A DNA stretch of 64,000 bases from Paenibacillus sp. FSL H8-0332 (GCF_037963835.1 NZ_CP150145.1:2170001-2234000), one strand, 5' to 3'; shown: positions 33,986 through 42,131, numbered from the stretch's first letter. Notes: generated by a model not told the origin, from the letters alone. Translations and numbers: made by a program.

Positions 33986-35212
33986 TTATTGTTCGTACTT
34001 CACATCGGCGGTATAGCGGTTATTGGCATTCCAAAGCAGGAATTCTTCGATATTCTCGTCCTTCAAGGCACGGATCTGATCTTCAACCTGCTTCTTGCCG
34101 TATTTGACATAATGTCCGCTGCCCAGCCAGCTGGCGGTGAAATCCTGAATCCATGGGCGGATGACCGGCTTGTAGCTGCCTAGCGGATTCAGCTTCTTGT
34201 GTGTATCGACCATTGAGCCCTTAATGGTAGCATAAGGGTCTTTGTCCGGGTCCTTCACATCGAACCAGCCGGTGGAATAATGGCTCGGATAGACCATAGG
34301 GCTGATAACATCGACATTCTTGGAGATCTTCACGAAATCCTGGCCAATGCCCTCTGCGGCAGGTACCGAGGCGGCATAGCCGAAGATATCCACAGAGATC
34401 CGAACTCCCAGAGGTGCCAGCTCAGCTTTGGCATACTTAACAAAGTCGGCGATAATTTCCACGCGCGGTCTGTCGCTCTTCGTGTATTTCAGGCTGTCCG
34501 CACGCTTCTCGAAGCCTTCAGGGAAGCGTACATAGTCAAACTGGATTTCCTTGAACCCGAGCTTAACGGCCTCCTTGGCAATATCTACGTTATACTTCCA
34601 CACAGTTTCATTATAAGGATTGACGAAGCTGTCTCCGCCTTTGTTGGCCCAGACCGAGCCGTCTTTGTTCACGAAGGATAATTCCTTGTTCTTTTTGGCG
34701 AGCACAGAATCCTTGAATACTACTATCCGCGCAATCGGGTAGACATCATGCTCCTTCAGGCGGGTCATCAGCTTGTTAATATCACCTATGAACGGCTGTG
34801 GATGTCCCATTTGCTGAAGCTCAGCATTATCCGTCTTGTACGTGATGTATCCGGCATCATCCTTAATATCGATAACCATGGAGTTGAGCTCAGTCTTGTC
34901 CAGCAGGGCAAGCAGGGTCTCCATCCGTGCACCCCCGGCGCTGTAGGCAGTCACGTATATCCCTTTAACCTTGGGTGCATCCGGCTGCGGATCGGCAAGA
35001 AGTGCTGTCTCCGGCGACGCGCTTGGTGAAGGAGAGGGACTTGTGCCGCCTCCATTCGGTGAAGCTGCTGCGTCCGGATTGGTTGTGTGTTCTGCGACGA
35101 TGGGGGGATTCATGGCGCTCTGCAGTACTGCTGCCACATCAGCTTCATGTCCTTGATTCGGGACACCAACGCCTCCCAGGGCCATCATCAGTAAAGCCCA
35201 GGTGATATTCAT
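33986..35212 (-). CDS. Putative glycoside hydrolase (DUF4015/GHL13)
   Basis: A 408-residue secreted-type protein. A hydrophobic N-terminus (ITWALLMMALGGVGV) may be a short signal or anchor, followed by a disordered Ser/Pro/Gly stretch to about residue 75. The rest is a TIM-barrel domain of the DUF4015 kind: VKGIYVTAYSAGG, MVIDIKDDAGYITY, YPIARIVVFKD, EIQFDYVRFPEGF and VDVISPMVYPSHYSTGWF. Conserved acidic residues (DIKDD, DYVRFPE) would serve catalysis. The family resembles glycosidases acting on poly-hexosamines, but no activity can be read here. It is monocistronic. Confidence 0.87.
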   Translation of the reverse strand: MNITWALLMMALGGVGVPNQGHEADVAAVLQSAMNPPIVAEHTTNPDAAASPNGGGTSPSPSPSASPETALLADPQPDAPKVKGIYVTAYSAGGARMETLLALLDKTELNSMVIDIKDDAGYITYKTDNAELQQMGHPQPFIGDINKLMTRLKEHDVYPIARIVVFKDSVLAKKNKELSFVNKDGSVWANKGGDSFVNPYNETVWKYNVDIAKEAVKLGFKEIQFDYVRFPEGFEKRADSLKYTKSDRPRVEIIADFVKYAKAELAPLGVRISVDIFGYAASVPAAEGIGQDFVKISKNVDVISPMVYPSHYSTGWFDVKDPDKDPYATIKGSMVDTHKKLNPLGSYKPVIRPWIQDFTASWLGSGHYVKYGKKQVEDQIRALKDENIEEFLLWNANNRYTADVKYEQ

Positions 35213-35379
35213 TTCTTATTCGCTCCCTTTATGTACATTCCTTATAAAGTATAAGGTAACGGATGCACCCAAAAAGAACAGACTTGTAACAATACCCGTA
35301 ATTTTTTGATGTCATAAATCCGCTCTTGTTGTTTATAAACGGGATGTACAGATTTTAAACCGCTGATTATAAAAGTAAA

Positions 35380-35431
35380 TGCCGCCCCGGACTGGCACGA
35401 AGGCCAACGACCAGGGCGGCAACTATCACAA
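35380..35431 (-). terminator. Terminator after the 67-aa hypothetical gene
   Basis: GCCGCCC (35381-35387) pairs with GGGCGGC (35424-35430), with partial inner pairing. On the minus strand it is followed by ATTTACTTTTA. Confidence 0.65.
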
Positions 35432-35453
35432 CTTGCTCTTTAGGGCAGCTTGC

Positions 35454-35657
35454 TCAATGAAGATACGCAGAATTCTGATGCTCGCAAATGCTGTAATGGA
35501 TGATATCCATGGCATCTGCCGGTTCCAGAATACTCAGACCGTCACGCAGTACGATTACTGAATTGAGTTCGTCCTGCTTCAGGAACGGTATCATATCCGG
35601 ATACCACCTCATGACGATTGCTGACAGTTTTACCGTTTCCATTTCCACAACAATCAC
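35454..35657 (-). CDS. Hypothetical protein (up to 67 aa)
   Basis: A short soluble frame with KLSAIVMRWYPDMIPFLKQDELNSVIVLRDGLSILEP and one Cys near the C-terminus. Possible starts are GTG at 35657, GTG at 35648 (best spacing from AAAGGGTG) or ATG at 35642, giving 62-67 residues. It is followed by its own terminator, which supports a real gene. I do not recognise a family. Confidence 0.55.
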   Translation of the reverse strand: MIVVEMETVKLSAIVMRWYPDMIPFLKQDELNSVIVLRDGLSILEPADAMDIIHYSICEHQNSAYLH

Positions 35658-35816
35658 CCTTTCCTTTTTCGAATCGAACTGAACTAGAATTCAGGGTCCA
35701 ACCGGAAAAACGAAGTGCCTGGAAAAAAGAGGGTAAATCACAATCTTCATGAAATTGTTAAGGTCCTGCGTAGTAATAATATAACATAATTTGAACGGAT
35801 AATCATTTCTTATGAT

Positions 35817-36644
35817 TTACCGTTTGCGGAAAGAGCCCATGACTCCGACTGTCTCAACAATATTTACAAAAGCCTGCGGGTCGCTTGTTTTGATGATCCG
35901 CTTCAGCTCTGCCAGCTCATACCTTGTGGTCACTGTCATTAGCATGTCCCGTTCTACATGAGAATAAGCGCCTTCTGTCTTAAATTTTGTAACTCCGCGC
36001 TGAAGACCCAGCAATTGCTGCAACAGCTCGTCTGTACGGTTGGTGATAATATACACAGTGACTTTGATGTGGCTGATATGAATCAGGTCGACTACCTTGC
36101 CGGTGACGTAAATGGAGACCATGGAAGCAAGCGCCAGGTTCCAGTTGTCGTCAAAATAAGCCGCTGCAAGAATTACTAGCCCGTTGAGGCCGACCAGCAC
36201 ACTGCCAACCGGGAAATCCCGGTACCGTGTTATAATGGAGCCCACAATATCGAAGCCGCCCGAGGAGCCGCCTACCCGGAAGGACACACCGGCACCGGCA
36301 CCCACCAGCACCCCTCCGAAAACAGAGGCGAGCAGCATATCCGAGGATACCTGAAAGACCGGCACCACTGTCATCATCCAGGTTGTTGCCCCTACAGAGA
36401 CAATGCTCAGGAGGATAAATCTGCGGCCCAGCTGGAACCAACCGGCGGCGAGCAACGGGATATTGAAGAGCAGGTACAGCAGGCTGATATTGAACGGAGT
36501 GAAATAACCGGCCAGCATGGCGAGGCCGGATACACCTCCGCTGAGCAGTCTGTGGGGGATCAGGAACAGATTAAAGCCGCTTGCGATCATCGCTGAACCG
36601 AAGAGAACGGCAAGAAAGCTCCCGAATAACCTTAGTTTAACCAA
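35817..36644 (-). CDS. YitT family membrane protein (DUF161/DUF2179)
   Basis: A 275-residue protein from a TTG start with AGAGGTGA about 7 bp upstream. Five or six hydrophobic helices with the YitT repeats (SGFNLFLIPHRLLSGGVSGLAMLAGY, GVLVGAGAGVSFRVGGSSGGFDIVGSI) are followed by a C-terminal DUF2179 domain (VTVYIITNRTDELLQQLL to PQAFVNIVETVGVMGSF), a ferredoxin-like cytosolic domain. The transported or sensed molecule is unknown. It is divergent from the RNA helicase gene, and a perfect 24-bp dyad lies between them. Confidence 0.9.
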   Translation of the reverse strand: MVKLRLFGSFLAVLFGSAMIASGFNLFLIPHRLLSGGVSGLAMLAGYFTPFNISLLYLLFNIPLLAAGWFQLGRRFILLSIVSVGATTWMMTVVPVFQVSSDMLLASVFGGVLVGAGAGVSFRVGGSSGGFDIVGSIITRYRDFPVGSVLVGLNGLVILAAAYFDDNWNLALASMVSIYVTGKVVDLIHISHIKVTVYIITNRTDELLQQLLGLQRGVTKFKTEGAYSHVERDMLMTVTTRYELAELKRIIKTSDPQAFVNIVETVGVMGSFRKR

Positions 36645-36681
36645 GCAAATTCACCTCTGTGTGTAATGTAAGTAATGAAAG

Positions 36682-36705
36682 TAAGGAATACACTGGTATT
36701 CCTTA
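36682..36705. promoter_or_regulatory. Perfect 24-bp dyad, operator candidate
   Basis: TAAGGAATAC (36682-36691) and GTATTCCTTA (36696-36705) are perfect 10-bp arms around ACTG. The right arm occupies the -35 zone of the plus-strand promoter. No T-run follows on either strand, so it is not a terminator. Confidence 0.65.
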
Positions 36706-36714
36706 TTGGGTTTG

Positions 36715-36723
36715 TGATATAAT
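36715..36723 (+). promoter_or_regulatory. Extended -10 element for the helicase gene
   Basis: TGATATAAT (36715-36723) is an extended -10. The -35 region is poor and overlaps the dyad. Confidence 0.5.
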
Positions 36724-36960
36724 GTATAGGATATTCTTGAGTAGGACGTTACAATGGTATTTTTGCATTGCTTTAGAATGCGAAGCTACAATTGTCAGGT
36801 GTATGTAGTGGCCTGATCATAGGACATTTTTTTGTCCCAATACGCGCTAAACCATGCAGAAAATACGGCATGATTGGACAGCCTATAAATGTGTTTACCG
36901 CTACTTAAGAATACAGACAAGCATGTGGAATGTCCACTGTATAGAAGGAGCATGAATAAT

Positions 36961-38640
36961 TTGAAAACATTCGCAGAATTTGGCTTGGAGCCAAAAGTAC
37001 TTCAAGCAATCACAGAGCTGGGATTTGAAGAGGCAACACCTATCCAGGAGCAGGCCATCCCGCTTGCTATGGCCGGAACGGATCTAATCGGCCAGGCACA
37101 GACGGGTACAGGTAAGACTGCAGCCTTCGGAATTCCCCTCATTTCCAAGATCGCACGGGAAGACGAAAGAATCCTTGCACTGATTATGACACCGACACGT
37201 GAGCTTGCCATTCAGGTTGCTGAAGAAATCGGCAAATTGACCCGCTTCAAGGGACTTCGTTCACTGGCTATCTACGGCGGGCAGGATATCGGCCGCCAGA
37301 TCCGCGGACTGAAGAGAAAACCACAGATTATCATTGGTACACCAGGACGTCTCCTGGACCACATTAACCGCAAAACCATCCGCCTGGATGATGTTCAGAC
37401 GATCGTATTGGATGAAGCCGATGAAATGCTCGATATGGGCTTCATGGAGGATATCCAGTCAATCCTCAAGCTCGTTCCTGAAGAACGTCAGACCATGCTC
37501 TTCTCGGCTACTATGCCTCCTAACATTCAACGTCTTGCCCAGCAGTTCCTGAAGAACCCACAGCATGTATCCGTAATACCTAAGCAGATTAGCGCACCAC
37601 TTATCGATCAGGCTTATGTTGAAGTTCCTGAACGCCAGAAATTTGAAGCGCTGAGCCGTTTAATTGACATGGAATCCCCTGATCTGGCTATCGTATTCGG
37701 CCGTACCAAACGCCGTGTAGACGAGCTTGCTGAAGGATTGCAGAAGCGCGGATACTCCGCTGACGGCCTGCATGGTGACTTGTCCCAGAACCAGCGCGAT
37801 GCAGTAATGCGTAAATTCCGCGACGGCAGCATCGATGTATTGGTAGCTACAGACGTAGCAGCACGTGGTCTGGACGTTTCCGGCGTAACGCATGTAATCA
37901 ACTTCGACCTGCCTCAGGACCCTGAGAGCTATGTACACCGTATCGGCCGTACAGGCCGCGCCGGCAAAGAAGGTACCGCTTGGTCCTTCGTAACTCCGCG
38001 CGAAATGGATCACCTGCACCTGATCGAACGCGTAACCCGTCACCGTATTACCCGTAAACCGCTTCCTACAATGGCTGAGGCTATTGAAGGCAAACAACGC
38101 ATTACAGCAGAACGTCTGCTTGCAATGGTTGAGGATGCTGAACTGAACGAATACAAAGGAATTGCCATTCAATTGCTGGAGCAATATGATTCTGTACAGC
38201 TGCTGTCCGCAGCTATGAAGCTTCTTACCGGCGATAACAAGGATGCGCAAATTGAGTTGACTCCGGAAGATCCGATCCGTGCCAAACGTCGCGGCGGCAA
38301 GAACGATATCCGCAGCGGACGCAAGCCTAACGGCGGCGGCTATGGCGGTAACCGTACAGGTTCCGGATCTGGCAGTGGTGGCGGCTATCGCGGCAATCGT
38401 GACAATGCAAGCAGCGGCGGCGGCTATCGCGGTAACCGTGACAATGCAAGTGGCGGCGGAAGCACCCGTGGCGGCTACAGCAGTGGCTACGGCGGCAACA
38501 GCGGAAGCACAAGCGGCAGCAGCTATGGTGGCGGCTACAAAGGCAACCGTGATGGGGCAAGCCGCACAGACGGAAGACCATCCTCGCGTCCGAGCAGCAG
38601 CACTAGTACACGCCCGGCCAAGCAGGATTTTGACGCTTAA
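36961..38640 (+). CDS. cshA: DEAD-box RNA helicase (CshA/DeaD type)
   Basis: About 559 residues from the TTG at 36961, which is 10 bp after AGAAGGAG; an ATG at 36952 is too close to that site. Motifs in order: Q motif ([19 protein letters not shown] then [13 protein letters not shown]), Walker [25 protein letters not shown] in [16 protein letters not shown], and RGLDV with [13 protein letters not shown] in the second RecA domain. A C-terminal extension is followed by an Arg/Gly/Ser/Asn-rich tail of about 100 residues with a 13-residue repeat. It unwinds RNA in ribosome assembly and mRNA decay, especially in the cold. Confidence 0.95.
   Translation: MKTFAEFGLEPKVLQAITELGFEEATPIQEQAIPLAMAGTDLIGQAQTGTGKTAAFGIPLISKIAREDERILALIMTPTRELAIQVAEEIGKLTRFKGLRSLAIYGGQDIGRQIRGLKRKPQIIIGTPGRLLDHINRKTIRLDDVQTIVLDEADEMLDMGFMEDIQSILKLVPEERQTMLFSATMPPNIQRLAQQFLKNPQHVSVIPKQISAPLIDQAYVEVPERQKFEALSRLIDMESPDLAIVFGRTKRRVDELAEGLQKRGYSADGLHGDLSQNQRDAVMRKFRDGSIDVLVATDVAARGLDVSGVTHVINFDLPQDPESYVHRIGRTGRAGKEGTAWSFVTPREMDHLHLIERVTRHRITRKPLPTMAEAIEGKQRITAERLLAMVEDAELNEYKGIAIQLLEQYDSVQLLSAAMKLLTGDNKDAQIELTPEDPIRAKRRGGKNDIRSGRKPNGGGYGGNRTGSGSGSGGGYRGNRDNASSGGGYRGNRDNASGGGSTRGGYSSGYGGNSGSTSGSSYGGGYKGNRDGASRTDGRPSSRPSSSTSTRPAKQDFDA
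38380..38457 (+). repeat. In-frame 39-bp tandem repeat in the helicase tail
   Basis: Two nearly identical 39-bp units (38380-38418 and 38419-38457) encode [13 protein letters not shown] and [14 protein letters not shown] diverged [11 protein letters not shown] copy follows near residue 525. Confidence 0.8.
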
Positions 38641-38658
38641 GCAATAGCTGAGCACCCT

Positions 38659-38701
38659 GAAGAAGACGAGCAACCGTTACCGGTTCTCGTCTTCTTTTTT
38701 T
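38659..38701 (+). terminator. Terminator of the helicase gene
   Basis: AGAAGACGAG with CAACCG (to 38676) pairs with CGGTT and CTCGTCTTCT (from 38681), followed by a long T-run. Confidence 0.93.
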
Positions 38702-38709
38702 GAATTCGC

Positions 38710-38805
38710 TTAGATGAAGGTGCGGCTGATAATGACCAGCAGGATGAATAACACGAGAATCGTTCCAGTGGAAGTCCAAGGATTGCAGCAGCCTGGTGCG
38801 GACAT
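38710..38805 (-). CDS. YjcZ-family small sporulation-type membrane protein (31 aa)
   Basis: The ATG at 38805 has AAAGGAGGT 8 bp upstream. The 31-residue product is a short Cys/Pro/Gly N-terminus, MSAPGCCNPWTSTG, and a single hydrophobic helix, TILVLFILLVIISR. This is the layout of the YjcZ/YhzE tiny membrane proteins found in spore-formers. A close relative, sharing TSTG-ILVLFILLVIISR, occurs at 60973-61062. It is convergent with the helicase gene. Confidence 0.8.
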   Translation of the reverse strand: MSAPGCCNPWTSTGTILVLFILLVIISRTFI

Positions 38806-38984
38806 GAGGTCAACCTCCTTTGAACATGGGGAATTTGTTGTGGTTACAATGTAATATATGGACGGATTAGGGAGCTTGCTTAGACGCTTACCTAGAACTT
38901 GTAAACTTGGGCGCTGGAAAAGTCCTGTGCAAACAGGTATAGTTAAGATACGCAGTATGCACAAGATAGACAGGAGGAAGGGAA

Positions 38985-39827
38985 TTGGAGTTTAAAGGAG
39001 CAATGGGCGGTATATACCGCATCACGGAATGGATCTCACGTATCGCCTTCAGCAATATTTTATGGGCGTTGTGTTCGATTCCGTTTCTGTTCGCAGGAAT
39101 TTTGAAGATCCTCATGATGGGTTCAGGGGCAGGCGGACCGAATGAGCAGATTATGCTCAACTGGGTACTTGGTGTATTCGCACCATTCACTGTATTTCCG
39201 GCTACGGCGGCATTATTTACAGTGGTGCGCAAATGGGTAATGGGCAATACGGATGTTAGTACATTCCGCACTTTTTTTCAGGGGTACAAAGAGAATTATC
39301 TGAAAAGCATGCTAGGAGGGCTTATCTACACCCTGCTGTTTGTCGTTATGTACGTTGATGTGACCGTATACATGACACAAATGGCCAATTTTAAAATTGT
39401 CGGTATCCTGATGCTGGTGCTGATGATTATTTTGTTCGTATCCATGTTTAACTTCTTCTCCATCGTGGTTCACTACCAGATGACGTTCAAGGAAGTGGTA
39501 ACCAATTCTATTCTGCTCACGATCGCCCGGCCGATCCGTGTGTTCTCGACGTTGATTGGTGCAGGGGTTCTTCTCTATATAGGTCTGCGTTATCCGGTAC
39601 TCTATGTGCTGTGTATTCCTACGCTGATTGCTATGCTTGCCTTCTTTAATTTCTTCGCTACATACAATAAGCTGCAACTACAGGTGGAGAAGAAAAAGCT
39701 GGCTGAAGAACAGGCGGCGCTGGAAGCAGCTGAGAATGAAGGTCTCTCCTCCGAAGATGATGATGACGAAGACGAGGATGAAGACGACAGAGACAAGGAT
39801 ACCGGTAAGGATTTCAAGCGGACTTAA
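38985..39827 (+). CDS. YesL family (DUF624) membrane protein with acidic tail
   Basis: A 280-residue protein from the TTG at 38985, preceded by CAGGAGGAAGGG. Five to six membrane helices carry DUF624 motifs: GGIYRITEWISRIAFSNILWALCSIPF and FRTFFQGYKENYLKSMLGG. The C-terminus is a coiled, charged helix ending in a run of Asp and Glu (DDDDEDEDEDDRDKD) unusual for the family. YesL-type proteins often sit near carbohydrate genes, but the function is unknown. Its end is 71 bp upstream of the probable 6S RNA promoter. Confidence 0.87.
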   Translation: MEFKGAMGGIYRITEWISRIAFSNILWALCSIPFLFAGILKILMMGSGAGGPNEQIMLNWVLGVFAPFTVFPATAALFTVVRKWVMGNTDVSTFRTFFQGYKENYLKSMLGGLIYTLLFVVMYVDVTVYMTQMANFKIVGILMLVLMIILFVSMFNFFSIVVHYQMTFKEVVTNSILLTIARPIRVFSTLIGAGVLLYIGLRYPVLYVLCIPTLIAMLAFFNFFATYNKLQLQVEKKKLAEEQAALEAAENEGLSSEDDDDEDEDEDDRDKDTGKDFKRT

Positions 39828-39897
39828 CCTTCCCTTGATTATCCGGGCAGTAATGTCAACGGTAAATGATCCCGGTGTTAAATAAAGCGCATACAGG

Positions 39898-39926
39898 TTT
39901 ACTTTTGGGTCAAGAAGCAATATAAT
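39898..39926 (+). promoter_or_regulatory. Promoter of the probable 6S RNA
   Basis: TTTACT (39898-39903) and TATAAT (39921-39926) are separated by 17 bp. The transcript would start near 39934. Confidence 0.7.
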
Positions 39927-39933
39927 GATTATA

Positions 39934-40122
39934 AATCCTGCGATGTACGTTATGGCTGCTCGTTGTTTTGAACCAATGATAATGTCTTGGGAGATCTACA
40001 CGAAGCGCGGCTGAACAGCCCTGTCTATATGACCTGGGGAATTCAAAAACGACTTCTGCGGTCACCCACCTGCTCTAGCAGGTTCAGAAGACACTGCAGC
40101 TGGACGGCATAGGCGGGTTTTC
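39934..40122 (+). ncRNA. ssrS: Probable 6S RNA
   Basis: An independent non-coding unit of about 190 nt with its own promoter. The ends pair (CCTGC near 39937 with GCGGG near 40113; GGCTGC near 39954 with GCAGCT near 40096), leaving a central bubble. The 5' bubble strand reads GTTTTGAACCAATGA, resembling GTTTTGACC at the product-RNA start of B. subtilis 6S-1. The 3' strand has a small CCTGC-TCTA-GCAGG hairpin, and GAACC faces GGTTC. The upper arm is long and imperfect. It lacks the conserved cores of SRP RNA, RNase P RNA and tmRNA. 6S RNA sequesters the sigma-A RNA polymerase by mimicking an open promoter. Exact ends are estimates. Confidence 0.7.
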
Positions 40123-40135
40123 TAATGGAATTGAC

Positions 40136-40183
40136 AAGGCATCCTGTTACCTGCTCAACTGCGGGTTAGAGGGTGCCTTTTTC
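40136..40183 (+). terminator. Terminator downstream of the 6S-like RNA
   Basis: AAGGCATCCTGTTACC (40136-40151) pairs imperfectly with GGGTTAGAGGGTGCCTT (about 40163-40179), followed by TTTTC. Confidence 0.75.
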
Positions 40184-40273
40184 AAGGTTAAAGTGAGCAA
40201 TACCCTTTTGTTCCGCGGACAAGAGTGTTACACTTAGGGTAGTGAACTTGGGATGTGAAGAGGGGGAAGAATT

Positions 40274-40663
40274 TTGTCGTTGAAAAGAACCTTGGTCGGT
40301 TTATTTCGCAGTCATGACGGAACAAGCGACCGTGCCAAAGATCCGGCATTGAAAACGCGTTATTACAATCTTTCAAGAGACAAGGCGTGGGACGAAGTAT
40401 CCGCAACGCTGAAGAAAATTCCTGGATTTAAAGTCTTACATGAAGTGCAGTCTGTAGGGGAGATTACCCTGGAGAAAAGAACGGCGTTAGGCCGCTCACT
40501 GGATATTACCGTATCTGTGTTAAGCACCACACCCGTACGCTGTGCCGTAGATATATATTCAGCATCCAGAGGGTCGCTTGGTGATCTGGGTGCCAATTAC
40601 CGTGTCATTCAGCGTTTGTACCAGTCTTTGGATAAGAAGCTGGGCAAATTTAAGGTGGATTAA
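40274..40663 (+). CDS. DUF1499-like protein
   Basis: A 129-residue soluble protein from the TTG at 40274, with GAGGGGGAAG upstream. The C-terminal half, CAVDIYSASRGSLGDLGANYRVIQRLYQSL, closely follows the DUF1499 ending (VDVRSxSRxGxSDLGxNxxRI). The middle, WDEVSATLKKIPGFKVLHEVQSVGEI, fits its N-terminal part. The biochemical function is unknown. It is monocistronic, with a bidirectional terminator shared with tpx. Confidence 0.75.
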   Translation: MSLKRTLVGLFRSHDGTSDRAKDPALKTRYYNLSRDKAWDEVSATLKKIPGFKVLHEVQSVGEITLEKRTALGRSLDITVSVLSTTPVRCAVDIYSASRGSLGDLGANYRVIQRLYQSLDKKLGKFKVD

Positions 40664-40761
40664 GGACACCCCGCCGGACATGTATTACAGGGATTGTATG
40701 CGGTTTCCGGGAGTGGGACAGCCCGTTCCGCGCACAGATATCCTTATTGATCATCATACGC

Positions 40762-40799
40762 AAAAAGCGGGAGAAGGATGACCTTCTGCCGCTTTTTTT
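40762..40799. terminator. Bidirectional terminator between DUF1499-like gene and tpx
   Basis: AAAAAGCGG with AGAAGG (to about 40777) pairs with CCTTCT and CCGCTTTTTTT (to about 40799), with A- and T-runs on both sides between convergent genes. Confidence 0.9.
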
Positions 40800-40861
40800 C
40801 AAAAATGTAGACGTCTATAGACTTGGATGTTGTATAACATATCAGCGCTGTCCGTTCAAGC

Positions 40862-41380
40862 TTACAGTAGTGCCTTAACCGCAGAGATCGCCGCTTCGTA
40901 GTCCGGGTGCTCAGCCATTTCACCGAGATACTCGACATAAGCCAAAGTGTCGTTCTTGTCCACAACGAAGATGGACCGCATATCGAGGCGGAACTCCTTG
41001 ATCAGGACGCCGTAGGCTTGTCCGAAGGAAGTCTCTTTGTGGTCAGACAGGGTAATAACACTGTCAATGCCTGCGGCACCGCACCAGCGGGCTTGGGCGA
41101 AGGGGAGGTCTGTACTGATGGTGAGGATGACCACATCATCGCCAAGACCGGCAGCCTCACTGTTGAAGCGGCGGGTCTGCGCATCGCACACACCGGTATC
41201 CAGGGAAGGTACAACGCTGATCAGCTTGATTTTGCCAGCGTAATCTGTAAGTGTAACATCTTCCAGGAGATTCTTGCTTACCGTGAATTGCGGTGCGGAA
41301 TCTCCGGCTTTCAGCTGCGGGCCTACCAGAGTAATGGGGTTGCCCTTAAAAGTGGCTACGCCTGTTCTTTCTTGCGTCAT
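40862..41380 (-). CDS. tpx: Thiol peroxidase (atypical 2-Cys peroxiredoxin)
   Basis: A 172-residue cytosolic peroxidase. The peroxidatic Cys is C65 in VPSLDTGVCDAQTRRFN and the resolving Cys is C100 in ARWCGAAG, the spacing typical of Tpx. The N-terminal GNPITLVGPQLKAGDSAPQFTV and length match the family. It reduces H2O2 and alkyl hydroperoxides with electrons from thioredoxin. AAGGAGG precedes the ATG. It has its own promoter, divergent from the rhomboid gene. Confidence 0.97.
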   Translation of the reverse strand: MTQERTGVATFKGNPITLVGPQLKAGDSAPQFTVSKNLLEDVTLTDYAGKIKLISVVPSLDTGVCDAQTRRFNSEAAGLGDDVVILTISTDLPFAQARWCGAAGIDSVITLSDHKETSFGQAYGVLIKEFRLDMRSIFVVDKNDTLAYVEYLGEMAEHPDYEAAISAVKALL

Positions 41381-41408
41381 GTCCTTGTTTCCTCCTTGAA
41401 TTGCATTA

Positions 41409-41461
41409 TTGGCATGTACCTGCCAGAATAAATTATAATCTTTTTAGAAGCTGGATGTCGA
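41409..41461. promoter_or_regulatory. Face-to-face promoters sharing a symmetric -10 (rhomboid/tpx)
   Basis: ATTATAAT (41432-41439) reads TATAAT on both strands. For the plus strand TTGGCA (41409-41414) lies 19 bp before TATAAT (41434-41439). For the minus strand TCGACA (41461-41456) lies 18 bp before TATAAT (41437-41432). Both genes then start about 50 bp away. Confidence 0.6.
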
Positions 41462-41492
41462 GCTGGACAACATACATAAAAGGATGGGTGTT

Positions 41493-42119
41493 ATGATTTT
41501 TATAAGGTATGAGAAATGGAGAAGTTATCTCCGGTATTATCCTGTTACTTGTGCGCTGATTCTGGCCAATGTGATTATGTTCATCGTGCTGTCGCTGAAT
41601 GGCGGCTCCACCAATCTGTATACGCTTGTGAAGTATGGGGCAACGGTTAATGTGGGTCCTGAGAAGGATGAGCTGTGGCGCTACGCGGCGGCGATGTTCC
41701 TGCATAACGGCTTCGCCCATTTGTTCTTCAACAGCTTCTCGCTGCTTGTGTTTGCCCCGCCGCTGGAGCGGCTGATGGGCTGGTGGCGGTATGCGCTGCT
41801 GTATCTGGGCGGAGGCTTCATTGCGAATCTACTGGGGGTTGTGATAAGCAGCCGCGGGACCGTGGAGATTGGAATTGTCTCTGTAGGGGCCTCCGGAGCG
41901 ATCTACGCCGTCTATGGCGCGTTCCTCTATATCGCAGTGTTCCAGAGGGCAATGATGGATGAGGGCTCACGCAAGACGCTCTACGGACTTCTGGTGATGG
42001 GGATTATCATGTCCTTTGCTGCTCCGAATATTAATTATATGGCTCATATTGGCGGCCTGATCGCCGGATTCTTCATCTATGGGCTAATCATCCGTGTATT
42101 CAAAAGAAAACGACGATAA
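41493..42119 (+). CDS. Rhomboid-family intramembrane serine protease
   Basis: About 208 residues from the ATG at 41493; the ATG at 41484 directly abuts AAAAGG. Six membrane helices are visible. The catalytic dyad is S134 in VGASGAIYAVYG and H185 in NYMAHIGGLIAGF, with the HNGFAHLFFN motif (residues 71-80) supplying the oxyanion Asn. The enzyme cleaves transmembrane helices; the substrate is unknown. The LysR gene starts 12 bp after its stop, so they may share a transcript. Confidence 0.94.
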   Translation: MIFIRYEKWRSYLRYYPVTCALILANVIMFIVLSLNGGSTNLYTLVKYGATVNVGPEKDELWRYAAAMFLHNGFAHLFFNSFSLLVFAPPLERLMGWWRYALLYLGGGFIANLLGVVISSRGTVEIGIVSVGASGAIYAVYGAFLYIAVFQRAMMDEGSRKTLYGLLVMGIIMSFAAPNINYMAHIGGLIAGFFIYGLIIRVFKRKRR

Positions 42120-42131
42120 GGAAGTGTAGTT

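Larger units (their letters stand above)
36645..36960. other. Divergent control region and long helicase 5' leader
   Basis: This 316-bp gap holds no gene. It contains the dyad at 36682-36705, an extended -10 at 36715-36723 and, in the leader, a GGACA/TGTCC hairpin around a T-rich loop (36822-36837). The helicase mRNA leader would be about 230 nt, a length often seen for cold-induced genes. Confidence 0.6.

Noticed and set aside
37660..38673. Minus-strand frame opposite the helicase, Ala-rich
   Set aside because: Produced by the Gly/Ser/Arg repeat region read backwards; helicase motifs on the plus strand are complete.
39934..40122. SRP RNA, RNase P RNA, tmRNA or T-box leader
   Set aside because: The conserved cores of these RNAs are not found, and no aminoacyl or amino-acid gene follows as for a T-box.
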